A stretch of DNA of 64,000 bases. It comes from Rothia mucilaginosa (GTDB taxonomy: Bacteria > Actinomycetota > Actinomycetes > Actinomycetales > Micrococcaceae). The notes below the pieces were generated by a model. It saw only the letters and a list, made by a program, of their open reading frames with translations. It had not been told where the DNA came from and searched no databases. A program made the translations under genes and the position numbers. The stretch lies in the NCBI RefSeq assembly GCF_019334805.1, contig NZ_CP079822.1:1736001-1800000 (forward strand). The letters run 5' to 3'. Numbering within the stretch: position 1 is the first letter of the stretch; the number at the start of each line of letters is the position of its first letter. Below, in pieces: positions 17,406-25,900 of this stretch.

Positions 17406-18314
17406 ATGGCTACTGAAATTAAGTCTGTTACTAAGGCAGTTATTCCTGCTGCTGGTCTGGGCACCCGATTCCTGCCCGCAACGAAGGCAACCCCCAAGGA
17501 AATGCTCCCCGTCGTTGATCGCCCCGCGATTCAGTACGTGGTGGAGGAAGCAATCCGTGCCGGTCTGAACGACGTTCTGATGATTACCGGCCGTAACAAG
17601 CGCGCTCTCGAGGATCACTTCGACCGCGTTCCCGTTCTGGAGCAGCAGCTCGCTGAGCAGGGTAAGGACGCCCTACTCGCATCCGTGGTAGCTACCAATG
17701 AGATGGGTGGCGACCTGCACTACGTGCGTCAGGGCGACCCCAAGGGTCTGGGCCACGCTGTTCTGCGCGCAAAGCGCCACGTTGGTGACGAAGCATTCGC
17801 TGTTCTGCTCGGCGATGACCTGATTGACGAGAAGGAAGACCTGCTCGCTCGTATGGTGGAGGTCCAGGAGCGCACCGGCGGTTCCGTCGTTGCTCTGATG
17901 GAGGTTCCTCGCGAGGCTATTTCTGCTTACGGCGCAGCTGCTATTGAGGCTGTTGAGGGCGAGGACGGTTTCGTTAAGATTACCGGTCTGGTTGAGAAGC
18001 CTGCGGCTGATGAGGCTCCCTCGAACTACGCTGTGATCGGCCGTTACGTTCTGAGCCCGAAAGTCTTCGAGGTTCTGGAGAACACCGCTCCGGGCCGTGG
18101 CGGCGAGATTCAGCTGACCGACGCCCTGCAGACCCTGGCCCAGGGTGAGGGCGAAGGTGAAGGCGTCTACGGCGTGGTCTTCTCCGGCCGCCGTTTCGAC
18201 ACCGGTGACAAGCTGTCCTACCTGAAGGCAAACGTTATTCTTGCTGCTGAGCGCCCCGAGTTCGGTGACGACCTGCGCGCATGGCTGAAGGACTTTGTCG
18301 CAGAGAACTGCTAA
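17406..18314 (+). CDS. galU: UTP-glucose-1-phosphate uridylyltransferase
   Basis: A 302-residue enzyme that makes UDP-glucose from UTP and glucose-1-phosphate. The nucleotidyltransferase opening IPAAGLGTRFLPATKATPKE is intact (about 14-33). PVVDRPAIQYVVEEA, GLGHAVL and VEKPA follow in order, covering the full family length. ATG 17406 has only a weak upstream site. The product feeds galE (61919) and cell-wall glycans. A hairpin terminator follows at 18368. Confidence 0.93.
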   Translation: MATEIKSVTKAVIPAAGLGTRFLPATKATPKEMLPVVDRPAIQYVVEEAIRAGLNDVLMITGRNKRALEDHFDRVPVLEQQLAEQGKDALLASVVATNEMGGDLHYVRQGDPKGLGHAVLRAKRHVGDEAFAVLLGDDLIDEKEDLLARMVEVQERTGGSVVALMEVPREAISAYGAAAIEAVEGEDGFVKITGLVEKPAADEAPSNYAVIGRYVLSPKVFEVLENTAPGRGGEIQLTDALQTLAQGEGEGEGVYGVVFSGRRFDTGDKLSYLKANVILAAERPEFGDDLRAWLKDFVAENC

Positions 18315-18635
18315 TTACTCTGCATCCGCTCTCTAAAGAGGGCAACCGATAAATACCAACCACGCTGAGGAAGGCGTTCTTTCCGGTGGGGCGTTTTAGC
18401 CCCAAGGGAGGGCGCCTTCCTTTGCGTCGTATGTGTCTATTATGTGCTTGGGGTGCTACTGGGTGAGGGCCCAGGGTGTGCCTTGTGCAGGGACGCGACG
18501 ACGTTGTAGTGTGCATATTCCTTCTGGGGTATATGTGCATATCCAGCCCGATTCTTGCCGCTTATGGAAAGCATTGGGAATATAAGGGTATGATTAAAGT
18601 CTAGGGATAAAGGGACGATAGAGGGCGACCTGAAT
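18315..18635. other. intergenic region between galU and the acidic membrane protein
   Basis: This 321-base gap contains the galU terminator. The rest has no convincing gene or repeat. Confidence 0.5.
18368..18424 (+). terminator. terminator after galU
   Basis: AGGAAGGCG (18368-18376) pairs with CGCCTTCCT (18413-18421), with an inner GGGG/CCCC stem in the loop and a TTT run just after. Confidence 0.7.
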
Positions 18636-20264
18636 ATGACGCTTTTGAACACCTCCGGCGTGTTGGTAATTCTGACCGTGATTTTGCTGCTGTGGTTTGT
18701 GCCCAGGAGCCTGCGTCGCGCGCCCGCTGGCCCTGTCATGGAGCCTGAACGTCCCCTGATTAGTGCTGAGCGTACCGCGGAGGATATTCTCGCCTCCGCC
18801 GGTGTGCTGCTGAACGAGTCGGAGGCATACCAGTCCTCCGATCACGCGGTGGCACCGGGCACCTCCCTGCCCTCTTCTGCTCTTCCGCAGGCTTCTTCCC
18901 GTTCCTCCCACGCGGTGGAGGAATCCGCCCAGCCTGCGCCCGATACGGCTTCTATTTCGCAGATTCGCGAATCTTCCCCGACTGCCCCCTACACCGACGA
19001 GATTCCGGTGGTGGAGGACGCAAAGTCCTCGCCGCTGTCCTACTTTGATACTTCGAGTCCGAGCGGTATTGCCCTGCTGGTTGCTGCCGGTTTGGGTGTG
19101 CTTGCCCTGGTCACCGGTCTTCTGGCGCTCTTTGGAGTTCTGGCGTGGGGCTGGGCTGTTCTCTTGCTGATTCTTGCCGGCGGTGCATGGGCTGTGAGCC
19201 GTTTTGGTCTGCTGGAGTCTGTTGCTAACCAGGTCAAGGCGAGCCGCGATGCACGCCAAGCTAAGGCAGAAGGTGATGAGGAGGACGAAGCCTACGAAGA
19301 GTCCGATGAACATGAAGAAGCCGGCGATGACGCTTCTGAGCCTGTAGAGGACTCGGCGGCTGAGGGTGTGGAGCCTGAAGTTGCTGAAGAGCCTGCGCAT
19401 CATGCTCGCCCCGCCACCCGTGAGGCTACTACCCGCAAGCCTGTACATGGTGTGAACCGCGAGGCGGCACGTCCGAGCCGCGCGCACATCGCGGTGGAGT
19501 CCTCCGATGAGGCTCCCGAGGCGGCTCCTCGTGCGGAAGCGCCTGCTGCGGCACCTGCTCATTCTTCTCGTGCCGTACCTGCCCGTTCTGCCCGCGCGGC
19601 GGAGGCGCCCGTCGCACACCGTCAGGAGCGTCGCCAGCAGCAGCGTCCGAGCCGTTTCCAGCCGATTCGCCGTGGTAGCGTGCTCTTTGATCAGGAGAGC
19701 GGTTCCGCTACTTCCTCCGGTGCACCGCGTACTGCGGCACAGCCTCAGCGGGTAGCGCAGGCTCCGGTAGTTCCGAGTCGGCCCGCTCAGGCACCTGCGG
19801 TTCCCGCTCAGCCTGCACAGCCCGTTCAGCCTGCACAGCCCGTTCAGCCTACTCAGGTTCAGCAGGCCCCCGCTCAGGCACCCGCACAGCCGGTAGCAGC
19901 TCCTGTTCAGCAGTCGGCAATTCATCCGGCTCAGCCGGTGGCTCGCCAGGCTCTGCGCGACGGCTCGCCCGTCCGTCAGGCACCTGCGGCACCTGCTACT
20001 CAGGCTCCCGCTCAGCCGATTCCCGAAGAGATTCCTCTGCCGGATGTCCTGGATGATTCCGAATTCGACGCGCTGGATATCGCCTCGCTGAACGATTCGG
20101 CTCTTTCGACCGGTGCTACTGCGACCGGCGGTGTTCGTTCGACGAACCGTCACCCCGGTGCCGGCTCCTCCTTTGAGGCGGTTAGCAACACCTGGAACCC
20201 GGTTCAGCTGCCTAAGCCGCTGAGTGCACTGCACCGCCAGGACAAGAACCAGGGTAAGAAGTAG
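18636..20264 (+). CDS. hypothetical membrane protein with long acidic and Pro/Ala/Gln-rich tail
   Basis: A 542-residue protein with no named family. A membrane segment lies near residues 6-22. A Ser/Ala/Glu-rich linker follows, then a pair of membrane segments near 143-188. After these come a strongly acidic stretch (about 205-250), a Pro/Ala/Arg-rich part and a PAQPVQPAQPVQPTQ-type repeat (about 385-410). The C-terminal 60 residues are less biased and end in HRQDKNQGKK. The architecture suggests an envelope protein with a long disordered cytoplasmic or external arm. It follows galU in the same direction but has its own terminator. Confidence 0.6.
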   Translation: MTLLNTSGVLVILTVILLLWFVPRSLRRAPAGPVMEPERPLISAERTAEDILASAGVLLNESEAYQSSDHAVAPGTSLPSSALPQASSRSSHAVEESAQPAPDTASISQIRESSPTAPYTDEIPVVEDAKSSPLSYFDTSSPSGIALLVAAGLGVLALVTGLLALFGVLAWGWAVLLLILAGGAWAVSRFGLLESVANQVKASRDARQAKAEGDEEDEAYEESDEHEEAGDDASEPVEDSAAEGVEPEVAEEPAHHARPATREATTRKPVHGVNREAARPSRAHIAVESSDEAPEAAPRAEAPAAAPAHSSRAVPARSARAAEAPVAHRQERRQQQRPSRFQPIRRGSVLFDQESGSATSSGAPRTAAQPQRVAQAPVVPSRPAQAPAVPAQPAQPVQPAQPVQPTQVQQAPAQAPAQPVAAPVQQSAIHPAQPVARQALRDGSPVRQAPAAPATQAPAQPIPEEIPLPDVLDDSEFDALDIASLNDSALSTGATATGGVRSTNRHPGAGSSFEAVSNTWNPVQLPKPLSALHRQDKNQGKK

Positions 20265-20284
20265 ACTTTGCTCCAGACACGCAT

Positions 20285-20317
20285 AAAACCCCGACAGTTC
20301 ACACTGTCGGGGTTTTT
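20285..20317 (+). terminator. rho-independent terminator
   Basis: A perfect 14-bp stem (20285-20298 with 20303-20316) is followed by a T run. It ends the acidic membrane protein transcript. Confidence 0.88.
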
Positions 20318-20350
20318 GTATGCCTGGGGATGATTGGGAAGAAGTTAAAA

Positions 20351-20386
20351 AGAAAAGGAACCCCGTCCATGGGGTTCCTTTTCTAG
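20351..20386. terminator. second terminator in tandem
   Basis: A perfect 14-bp stem (20351-20364 with 20371-20384) lies 34 bases after the first terminator, with A-rich and T-rich flanks, so it could work in both directions. Confidence 0.75.
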
Positions 20387-20686
20387 CATCACACACAGGA
20401 AGAAAGTCTTCTAGACCGATTAGGAAGGCCTTCCCACAAGGCCTGCCCTATTCGGTAATAAAAATATATCCTAATTCCCGTGCGGGTGACAAGCTGAAAA
20501 TAGCGACACCCTGTCAATAAACTAAGGTTGCCCTAAGTAAAATCCGCGCCATTGCAGGCGACAAGGGGCAATAACCCCCGGCTGAAAAAATTTAAAAAAA
20601 TTTTCTGACCCCTCCAAAAGTCGAATAAGAAGCCTCAAAGAACCTTCAATCAGGTTAATATCGCCCACTCATGAGAGAATAGCCGG

Positions 20687-21187
20687 GTGAAAGATTGGTT
20701 TGACGCACTCCCGATTGAGGTTGCCCTAGCTTTCATGTGGGTGGTCGGAATCGTCCGCACCAGCATCGTGTACGCTCTTGGCGCGCTTGCTGCTGAAGGC
20801 GGTGCCCGCCTCGACCGCATCCGCAAAGCCATGGACAGCCCGCTCTACCGTAAAGCGCGCCGCTTGATTAACCGGTGGGGCGTTATTGCTGTGCCCCTCT
20901 GCTTTCTCACCGTGGGTCTGCAAACCGCGGTCATCATCACGACCGGCTTCACGAAAATGCCTCTGCGTCGCTGGGTTCCCGCGATGCTGGTTGGAACCTT
21001 CATGTGGGCGTGTATTTACACCACCATCGGCTTCGCAATTCTTGCCGCGCTCGGCCTGGAACCCTGGATGTTCCCGCTCGCCCTCGCCATCGTTATTACG
21101 GCAATGGTGATTGTTGCTCAGCTGCGTGAACGCCGCATCAACCGCGAAAGCGTTGAGAACGATACGGCGAATATCAGCGAGAACTAG
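20687..21187 (+). CDS. DedA/VTT-domain membrane protein
   Basis: A 166-residue membrane protein. The segment RRLINRWGVIAVPLCFLTVG through GFTKMPLRRWVPAMLVGT resembles the VTT domain of DedA-like proteins (a re-entrant loop plus a Gly/Pro-rich membrane helix). Hydrophobic helices lie near 10-32, 62-82, 95-118 and 123-145. Such proteins take part in lipid scrambling and envelope homeostasis. The start is GTG 20687 with GAGAG upstream. Shorter than many DedA proteins, so the family call is moderate. Confidence 0.65.
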   Translation: MKDWFDALPIEVALAFMWVVGIVRTSIVYALGALAAEGGARLDRIRKAMDSPLYRKARRLINRWGVIAVPLCFLTVGLQTAVIITTGFTKMPLRRWVPAMLVGTFMWACIYTTIGFAILAALGLEPWMFPLALAIVITAMVIVAQLRERRINRESVENDTANISEN

Positions 21188-21283
21188 TCCTGCCTCCAGC
21201 AGGGGATAGGAGCACTATCTCGCCGGGTTGAGGCCACTCATCTGACCCCAATACCCCCGCCCAAGATGTGCTAGCGTGGAGGG

Positions 21284-22486
21284 ATGAGTTCATCCGCATC
21301 CTCCACCGCAGGCACCCCCGAAGAGCAGCTCGCCAACGACCCTGCCCTCACCGCAATCGACCCCGAGATGAGTGCGTCCGAAAACGCTACCGATGAGGTA
21401 GAAACCGAAGCGCCCGCCGAGGCTCCCACCCGCGTGTACCTGCATCCCGAGCAGCTGGCAATGATCCAGACTCCGGAGGCTCTGCCCGTCCCCGTGCTGC
21501 AGCGCTCCGTGCTGCGTGTTAGCTACGTGCCGGCGATTATGCCCGGTAAGTGGTTCAACCGCTGGCATGAGCGTTTCGGTGACCGCGTGCAGCTGGCGGA
21601 GGTGCCCGTGCGTGAGGCGCGCGGCCTGGACTCTCTGCATCAGGACCTGTGCCTGATTGATCCCGCCGATAACCCCGCTGCTGGATCCGCAGAAGAGGGT
21701 GCCGCTGTCTCCGAGACGCCCGTCGAGGTTAGCGCTGAGGCTACCGAGCACGCCCCCATTGAGCGCAAGGACGTACCCGAGACCCCCTTCGCGCACATGA
21801 GCATTGTGCGCCCCGACCGCGAACCGGCAAGCACCGACGGCGAGAAATACCACAGCATCCGCCTCTACGAGGAGCTGCCCGTGGTCATTCTGCCCGTGGA
21901 CCACGTGCTCACCGTGCTCGATGAGGTACCCGTGGAGGAGCTTGCCGAGGAGTTCCTGCTACAGCCCGCCTCCGATATTCCCGCCTATGAAGAAGTCTCC
22001 CGCGCATGGCGTGAGAGTGCCGGTCGCATCGTGCCCGAAGGTCTGACCGATAAGGAAACCATCGAGCTGGTTGCCGCCGGTGTGGGCCTGTACATTGTGC
22101 CCATGTCCATCGCGCGTTTCTACCACCGCAAGGACCTCACCTACCGCCCCGTTGCGGGTCTGGACACCTACCCTGTGCACCTGGTCTGGCCGCGTGCCCC
22201 CAAGGGCGAGCCGCGCAGTGAAGAGCTTGAGGCGCTCCTGCAGGACTTCATCGGTATTGTGCGCGGCCGCACCGCAACCAGCGACCGCGGTAGCGAAACC
22301 CGACAGGCACGCGCCGAACGCATCGCCGCCGAAAAAGCAAAGGAAAAAGCGAAGGCACGAGCAGCCAACGCCCGCCGTGAAGCCCGCGATAAAAAGCGCG
22401 CCAACGCCAAGAAAAACGGCAACGCACGCCAGCACGCTCGACAGTCCGCCAAAGCCGCCAGCGCACGCCGCGGCAAGAAACGATAA
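21284..22486 (+). CDS. LysR-substrate-binding-domain protein with basic tail, no HTH
   Basis: A 400-residue protein. Residues 1-70 are acidic and variable. The middle (about 73-320) looks like the effector-binding domain of LysR regulators (LRVSYVPAIMPGKWFNRWHERFG; ELVAAGVGLYIVPMSIARFY). There is no N-terminal helix-turn-helix. An insert of about 50 acidic residues splits the domain. The last 70 residues are Lys/Arg/Ala-rich (AEKAKEKAKARAANARREAR) and could form a coiled coil or contact nucleic acid. The start ATG follows GGAGGG directly. It is probably not a classical LysR regulator. Confidence 0.65.
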   Translation: MSSSASSTAGTPEEQLANDPALTAIDPEMSASENATDEVETEAPAEAPTRVYLHPEQLAMIQTPEALPVPVLQRSVLRVSYVPAIMPGKWFNRWHERFGDRVQLAEVPVREARGLDSLHQDLCLIDPADNPAAGSAEEGAAVSETPVEVSAEATEHAPIERKDVPETPFAHMSIVRPDREPASTDGEKYHSIRLYEELPVVILPVDHVLTVLDEVPVEELAEEFLLQPASDIPAYEEVSRAWRESAGRIVPEGLTDKETIELVAAGVGLYIVPMSIARFYHRKDLTYRPVAGLDTYPVHLVWPRAPKGEPRSEELEALLQDFIGIVRGRTATSDRGSETRQARAERIAAEKAKEKAKARAANARREARDKKRANAKKNGNARQHARQSAKAASARRGKKR

Positions 22487-22512
22487 AGAACGATAGACGG
22501 TAAAATCAAACC

Positions 22513-23022
22513 ATGGCATTAGCAATGGAAACCCGACCCGCAGCCTACGCAGTCATCATCGAGCAGGGCAAGCTGCTCATGACCCGCTGGGTGCCCGAAG
22601 ATCGCGCGCTCAGCCCCCTCTGGTCCCTGCCCGGAGGCGGCATGGAACCCGGCGAACAGGCGGACGAGACCGCGCTGAGGGAAACCCTCGAAGAGACCGG
22701 CTACAGCGTCGCCATTGAAGACATTCTGGGTGTGCACGCCGGACACTTTCCCGTGCGCTCCACCCAGAAAGACCCGCAGGCGCTCCCCTTCTGCGCCCTG
22801 CGGGTGGTTTTCCGCGCCCACATTGTCACCGGCGAACTGCGCCACGAAATCAACGGCTCCTCCGACACCGCACGCTGGGTACCCATCGCTGAGCTAGACA
22901 CCATCCGCTACGGCACCCTCATCGACGAGGTTGCCTCCATGATGGGCTACTCCAACGCCGCCAGCTGGGCACGCGAATACCGCGAATTTCTCGCCGACGA
23001 AAACGCACGGAAGCTTCCCTAA
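22513..23022 (+). CDS. Nudix hydrolase
   Basis: A 169-residue Nudix protein. The Nudix box is complete at about 42-64: G-x5-E-x7-RE-x2-EE-x-G, read as GGMEPGEQADETALRETLEE. Such enzymes cleave nucleoside diphosphates linked to another group; the substrate here is unknown. The ATG has no clear ribosome site, and TAAAAT at 22500-22505 could be a -10 for a leaderless message. Its stop codon overlaps the start of the next gene by one base (TAATG), so the two are coupled. Confidence 0.82.
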   Translation: MALAMETRPAAYAVIIEQGKLLMTRWVPEDRALSPLWSLPGGGMEPGEQADETALRETLEETGYSVAIEDILGVHAGHFPVRSTQKDPQALPFCALRVVFRAHIVTGELRHEINGSSDTARWVPIAELDTIRYGTLIDEVASMMGYSNAASWAREYREFLADENARKLP

Positions 23023-24200
23023 TGAACCGACTAACCCTCACCCGCCGTGCGGCGCTCACCTCCCTGGCGCTCATGCCGCTGCTCGCCGCCTGCGGTAGCA
23101 ACGACACGACCCCGCACGTGGATCCCTCCGCGTCCAGCTACGGTACTCTGCGCATCGGCTACGGTGCCCTGCGTGAGATGCGCGCCGTTGCGCACGTGTA
23201 CGCGCGCGCCCTGCGACAGGTTGGCTACTCCGTTGAACTTGTCGACACCGACAACAGTCGCGCTACCGCCCTGCGCGGGCTCATGGTTCCTTCGGCAAAC
23301 TCCGCCACCCCCACCGCAACTCTGCCCGACGATGAGGAAACCAGTAGCACTGCCGCCGTTGAATCGCTGGACCTGGTTATCGACTACAGCGGCGACCTGC
23401 TGCTCTACCTGACCGACGACGGCAAAATCAGCCCCGCCGCCGCGCAGAACGAACGTATTGCCGCCTCCGTGAGTGCCTCCGCTCAAGCCGCAGGCGTGAC
23501 CCTGCCCCCGGCGGCCACCCCCACCACGGAGGAGAGCACCACCTCCGCACATGCTACGGACGGTACCGCGAGCCCCTCGGCAAGCTCCACCCGATCCGCT
23601 GACCCCATCAACCTGCGCGCCATGAGCACCACCGACATGACTAACGCCATCTCGCGCATCCTGCCCGAAGAGCTCATGCTTCTCAACGGTGCTAGCGCCA
23701 CCAACAAGGATGTGCTGGTCACTACCCGCGCCGTGAGCGCCCGCCACAAGCTCAACTCCCTCGCGAACCTGCGTGAGGTGCAGTCTTCCCTGGCGTTCTC
23801 CATCCCGACCGGGTACTCCAGCGGCACCTACGGCGTGGATTCTTTGCGTAGCCTCTACCGTTACCGTGTGCACGACCCGAAGATTCAGGACGACCCCGCC
23901 GAGCGCGTCAACGCCCTCACCGCAGACACCGTGCAGGTGACCCTGCTGCACAGCAGCGACTCCGCGATTGAAGAGAATCGCCTGGTCACCCTGGAAGACC
24001 CCTCGACGGCGCTTTTGCAGCAGCAACTGGTGCCCATTATTCGCCGTACCCTGCCAGATAGCGCCCGGACGGCAATTAACCGCGTATCATCTACATTAGA
24101 CACGGGTAACCTCTCGTTCCTGTTGCGTCTGACTAGCGGTTCCAACCCCATCGCAGATGATGACGCAGCACAATTCATTTTGGATCACCCTAGAAAGTAA
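23022..24200 (+). CDS. glycine betaine/choline-type ABC solute-binding lipoprotein, orphan
   Basis: A 392-residue lipoprotein. The signal peptide holds a twin-arginine (LTRRAALTS) and a lipobox LAAC with Cys24. The mature part has the OpuBC/ProX-like core (GTLRIGYGALREMRAVAHVYARAL; LDLVIDYSGDLLLYL; LNSLANLREVQSSLAFS). A Ser/Thr-rich insert (about 155-200) interrupts the domain. It overlaps the Nudix stop by one base and lies seven bases before alaA. No permease or ATPase is adjacent, so it either docks with a transporter encoded elsewhere or has another function. The substrate is inferred from family only. Confidence 0.7.
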   Translation: MNRLTLTRRAALTSLALMPLLAACGSNDTTPHVDPSASSYGTLRIGYGALREMRAVAHVYARALRQVGYSVELVDTDNSRATALRGLMVPSANSATPTATLPDDEETSSTAAVESLDLVIDYSGDLLLYLTDDGKISPAAAQNERIAASVSASAQAAGVTLPPAATPTTEESTTSAHATDGTASPSASSTRSADPINLRAMSTTDMTNAISRILPEELMLLNGASATNKDVLVTTRAVSARHKLNSLANLREVQSSLAFSIPTGYSSGTYGVDSLRSLYRYRVHDPKIQDDPAERVNALTADTVQVTLLHSSDSAIEENRLVTLEDPSTALLQQQLVPIIRRTLPDSARTAINRVSSTLDTGNLSFLLRLTSGSNPIADDDAAQFILDHPRK

Positions 24201-24206
24201 AGCATC

Positions 24207-25430
24207 ATGACGAAGTACCGTCAGTCCTCAAAGTTGAGCAACGTCCTGTACGACATCCGCGGCCCCATTCTGGACGAGGCCAATCGCATGGAAGCGATGG
24301 GCCACCGCATCCTGAAGCTGAACATTGGTAACCCCGCGCCCTTCGGCTTTGAGGCGCCGGATGCCATCATGATGGATATCATTCGTCACCTGCCCGAAAC
24401 TCAGGGCTACTCTGACTCCCGCGGTCTCTACTCGGCACGTACCGCCATTGTGCACCACTACCAGAACCGCGGCATCATGAACCTCGACACCGAGTCTATC
24501 TACTTGGGTAACGGTGTGTCTGAGCTGATCCCGATGACCTTGCAGGCACTGTGCGAGACCGGCGACGAAATCCTCGTCCCCATGCCCGACTACCCGCTGT
24601 GGACCGCAGCCACCGCGCTGGTAGGCGGCAAGCCCGTGCACTACCTCTGCGATGAGGAAAACAACTGGTACCCGGACATCGAAGACATTAAGTCGAAGAT
24701 TACCGAGCGCACCAAGGGCATCGTGGTTATTAACCCGAACAACCCCACCGGTTCCGTCTACCCGCGTTCCGTGCTTAAGCAGATTGTGGATGTGGCACGC
24801 GAACACGGTCTGGTCGTGTTCTCTGATGAGATTTACGAAAAGATTACCTACGATGGTGCAGAGGCCATCAACATGGCAACCCTCACCGGCGACGACGTGC
24901 TCTGCCTGACCTTCTCCGGCCTGTCCAAGGCGTACCGCGTCTGTGGTTACCGTGCAGGCTGGGTCGCAATCACCGGCCCGAAGAAGGACGCCGCAAGCTA
25001 CCTTGAGGGCATTCACCTGCTTGCATCCATGCGCCTGTGCTCCAACGTTCCGGCACAGCACGCAATCCAGACTGCACTGGGCGGCTACCAGTCCATTAAC
25101 GAGCTGATTGTCCCCGGCGGCCGCCTCTACGAGCAGCGCACCCTGGCGCACAAGATGCTCAACGAGATTGACGGCATCAGCTGCACCAGTGCGGACGGCG
25201 CACTGTACCTGTTCCCGAAGATTGATGTTGAGCGCTTCGACATTACCGACGACGAGCAGTTCGCCCTGGACCTGCTCAAGAGCCAGAAGATTCTCTTCAG
25301 CCACGGCCGCGCGTTCAACTGGAAGGACCCGGACCACTTCCGCCTGGTGTTCCTGCCCGATACGCAGACCCTCACCAGCGCCCTGGAGCGCCTGGGTAAC
25401 TTCATGGCTGACTACAAGCAGAAGCACTAG
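24207..25430 (+). CDS. alaA: alanine aminotransferase-type PLP enzyme
   Basis: A 407-residue fold-type I aminotransferase closest to AlaA (glutamate-pyruvate transaminase). Diagnostic stretches are LNIGNPAPFGFEAPDAI, NPNNPTGSVYPR, FSDEIYEKITYDG and the PLP lysine K241 in SGLSKAYRVCGYRAGW. It should interconvert pyruvate and alanine using glutamate. ATG 24207 lies seven bases after the lipoprotein stop. A strong hairpin at 25459 ends the transcript. Confidence 0.88.
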   Translation: MTKYRQSSKLSNVLYDIRGPILDEANRMEAMGHRILKLNIGNPAPFGFEAPDAIMMDIIRHLPETQGYSDSRGLYSARTAIVHHYQNRGIMNLDTESIYLGNGVSELIPMTLQALCETGDEILVPMPDYPLWTAATALVGGKPVHYLCDEENNWYPDIEDIKSKITERTKGIVVINPNNPTGSVYPRSVLKQIVDVAREHGLVVFSDEIYEKITYDGAEAINMATLTGDDVLCLTFSGLSKAYRVCGYRAGWVAITGPKKDAASYLEGIHLLASMRLCSNVPAQHAIQTALGGYQSINELIVPGGRLYEQRTLAHKMLNEIDGISCTSADGALYLFPKIDVERFDITDDEQFALDLLKSQKILFSHGRAFNWKDPDHFRLVFLPDTQTLTSALERLGNFMADYKQKH

Positions 25431-25458
25431 CCCTGCCGCCTCTGCTGCATATAGACGG

Positions 25459-25507
25459 AAAATAGCCTGCCCCGCAGTTCTGTTGAGCTGCGGGGCAGGC
25501 TATTTTT
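25459..25507. terminator. bidirectional terminator alaA / xseB
   Basis: A perfect 19-bp stem (25459-25477 with 25488-25506) has an A run before it and a T run after it. It lies between convergent alaA and xseB. Confidence 0.88.
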
Positions 25508-25547
25508 AGAGGCTTTGCGGATGCGCCAGAGGGCGCAGCAACGCGCC

Positions 25548-25558
25548 GGGGGGGGGGG
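25548..25558. repeat. 11-base G homopolymer
   Basis: Eleven consecutive G bases lie between the alaA terminator and the xseB stop (25578). Long poly-G runs are prone to slippage and to sequencing error. Here it is downstream of both genes. Confidence 0.9.
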
Positions 25559-25577
25559 AGGAGGAGAGAGAGGCGTG

Positions 25578-25847
25578 CTAGTTCGCTGCAGGCTCCTGAC
25601 CTGCCTGTGCACCAGCCTGTGCGCCGCGTGCCGCGTTCAGGCGCTCCTGCGCGCCCTGCAGCCACGCCTCGCAGCGGGCGGCAAGCGCCTCGCCACGCTC
25701 CCACAGGGCGATGGAGGTCTCCAGGTCGCTGGCGCCGGACTCCAGCTGGCGCACGACCTGCTCCAGCTCGGCACGCGCCTGCTCGTAGCCGAGGGTTTCG
25801 ACGGGTGCGCCCAACTCGGCGCTGTTGAAGCTGATGTTCTCGCTCAT
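25578..25847 (-). CDS. xseB: exodeoxyribonuclease VII small subunit
   Basis: An 89-residue helical subunit. The family signature is visible as [19 protein letters not shown] and [16 protein letters not shown]. It pairs with XseA to degrade single-stranded DNA. The Ala/Gln-rich tail of about 15 residues is variable. It is downstream of xseA on the same strand with 53 bases between them. Confidence 0.9.
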   Translation of the reverse strand: MSENISFNSAELGAPVETLGYEQARAELEQVVRQLESGASDLETSIALWERGEALAARCEAWLQGAQERLNAARGAQAGAQAGQEPAAN

Positions 25848-25900
25848 TGAGGAACCTTTCAGAGGTAAAAACTAGGGGTAAAACGTAGGGGTATCGAGGT

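Larger units (their letters stand above)
20265..20686. other. intergenic region with two terminators
   Basis: This 422-base gap holds the tandem terminators at 20285 and 20351. The rest is AT-rich leader sequence ahead of the DedA-like gene, with a partial iron-box-like sequence at 20523-20541 (see rejected items). No small gene is seen. Confidence 0.5.

Noticed and set aside
20523-20541. Second iron-box-like sequence upstream of the DedA-like gene
   Set aside because: Only about 13 of 19 consensus positions match and the gene has no iron link.
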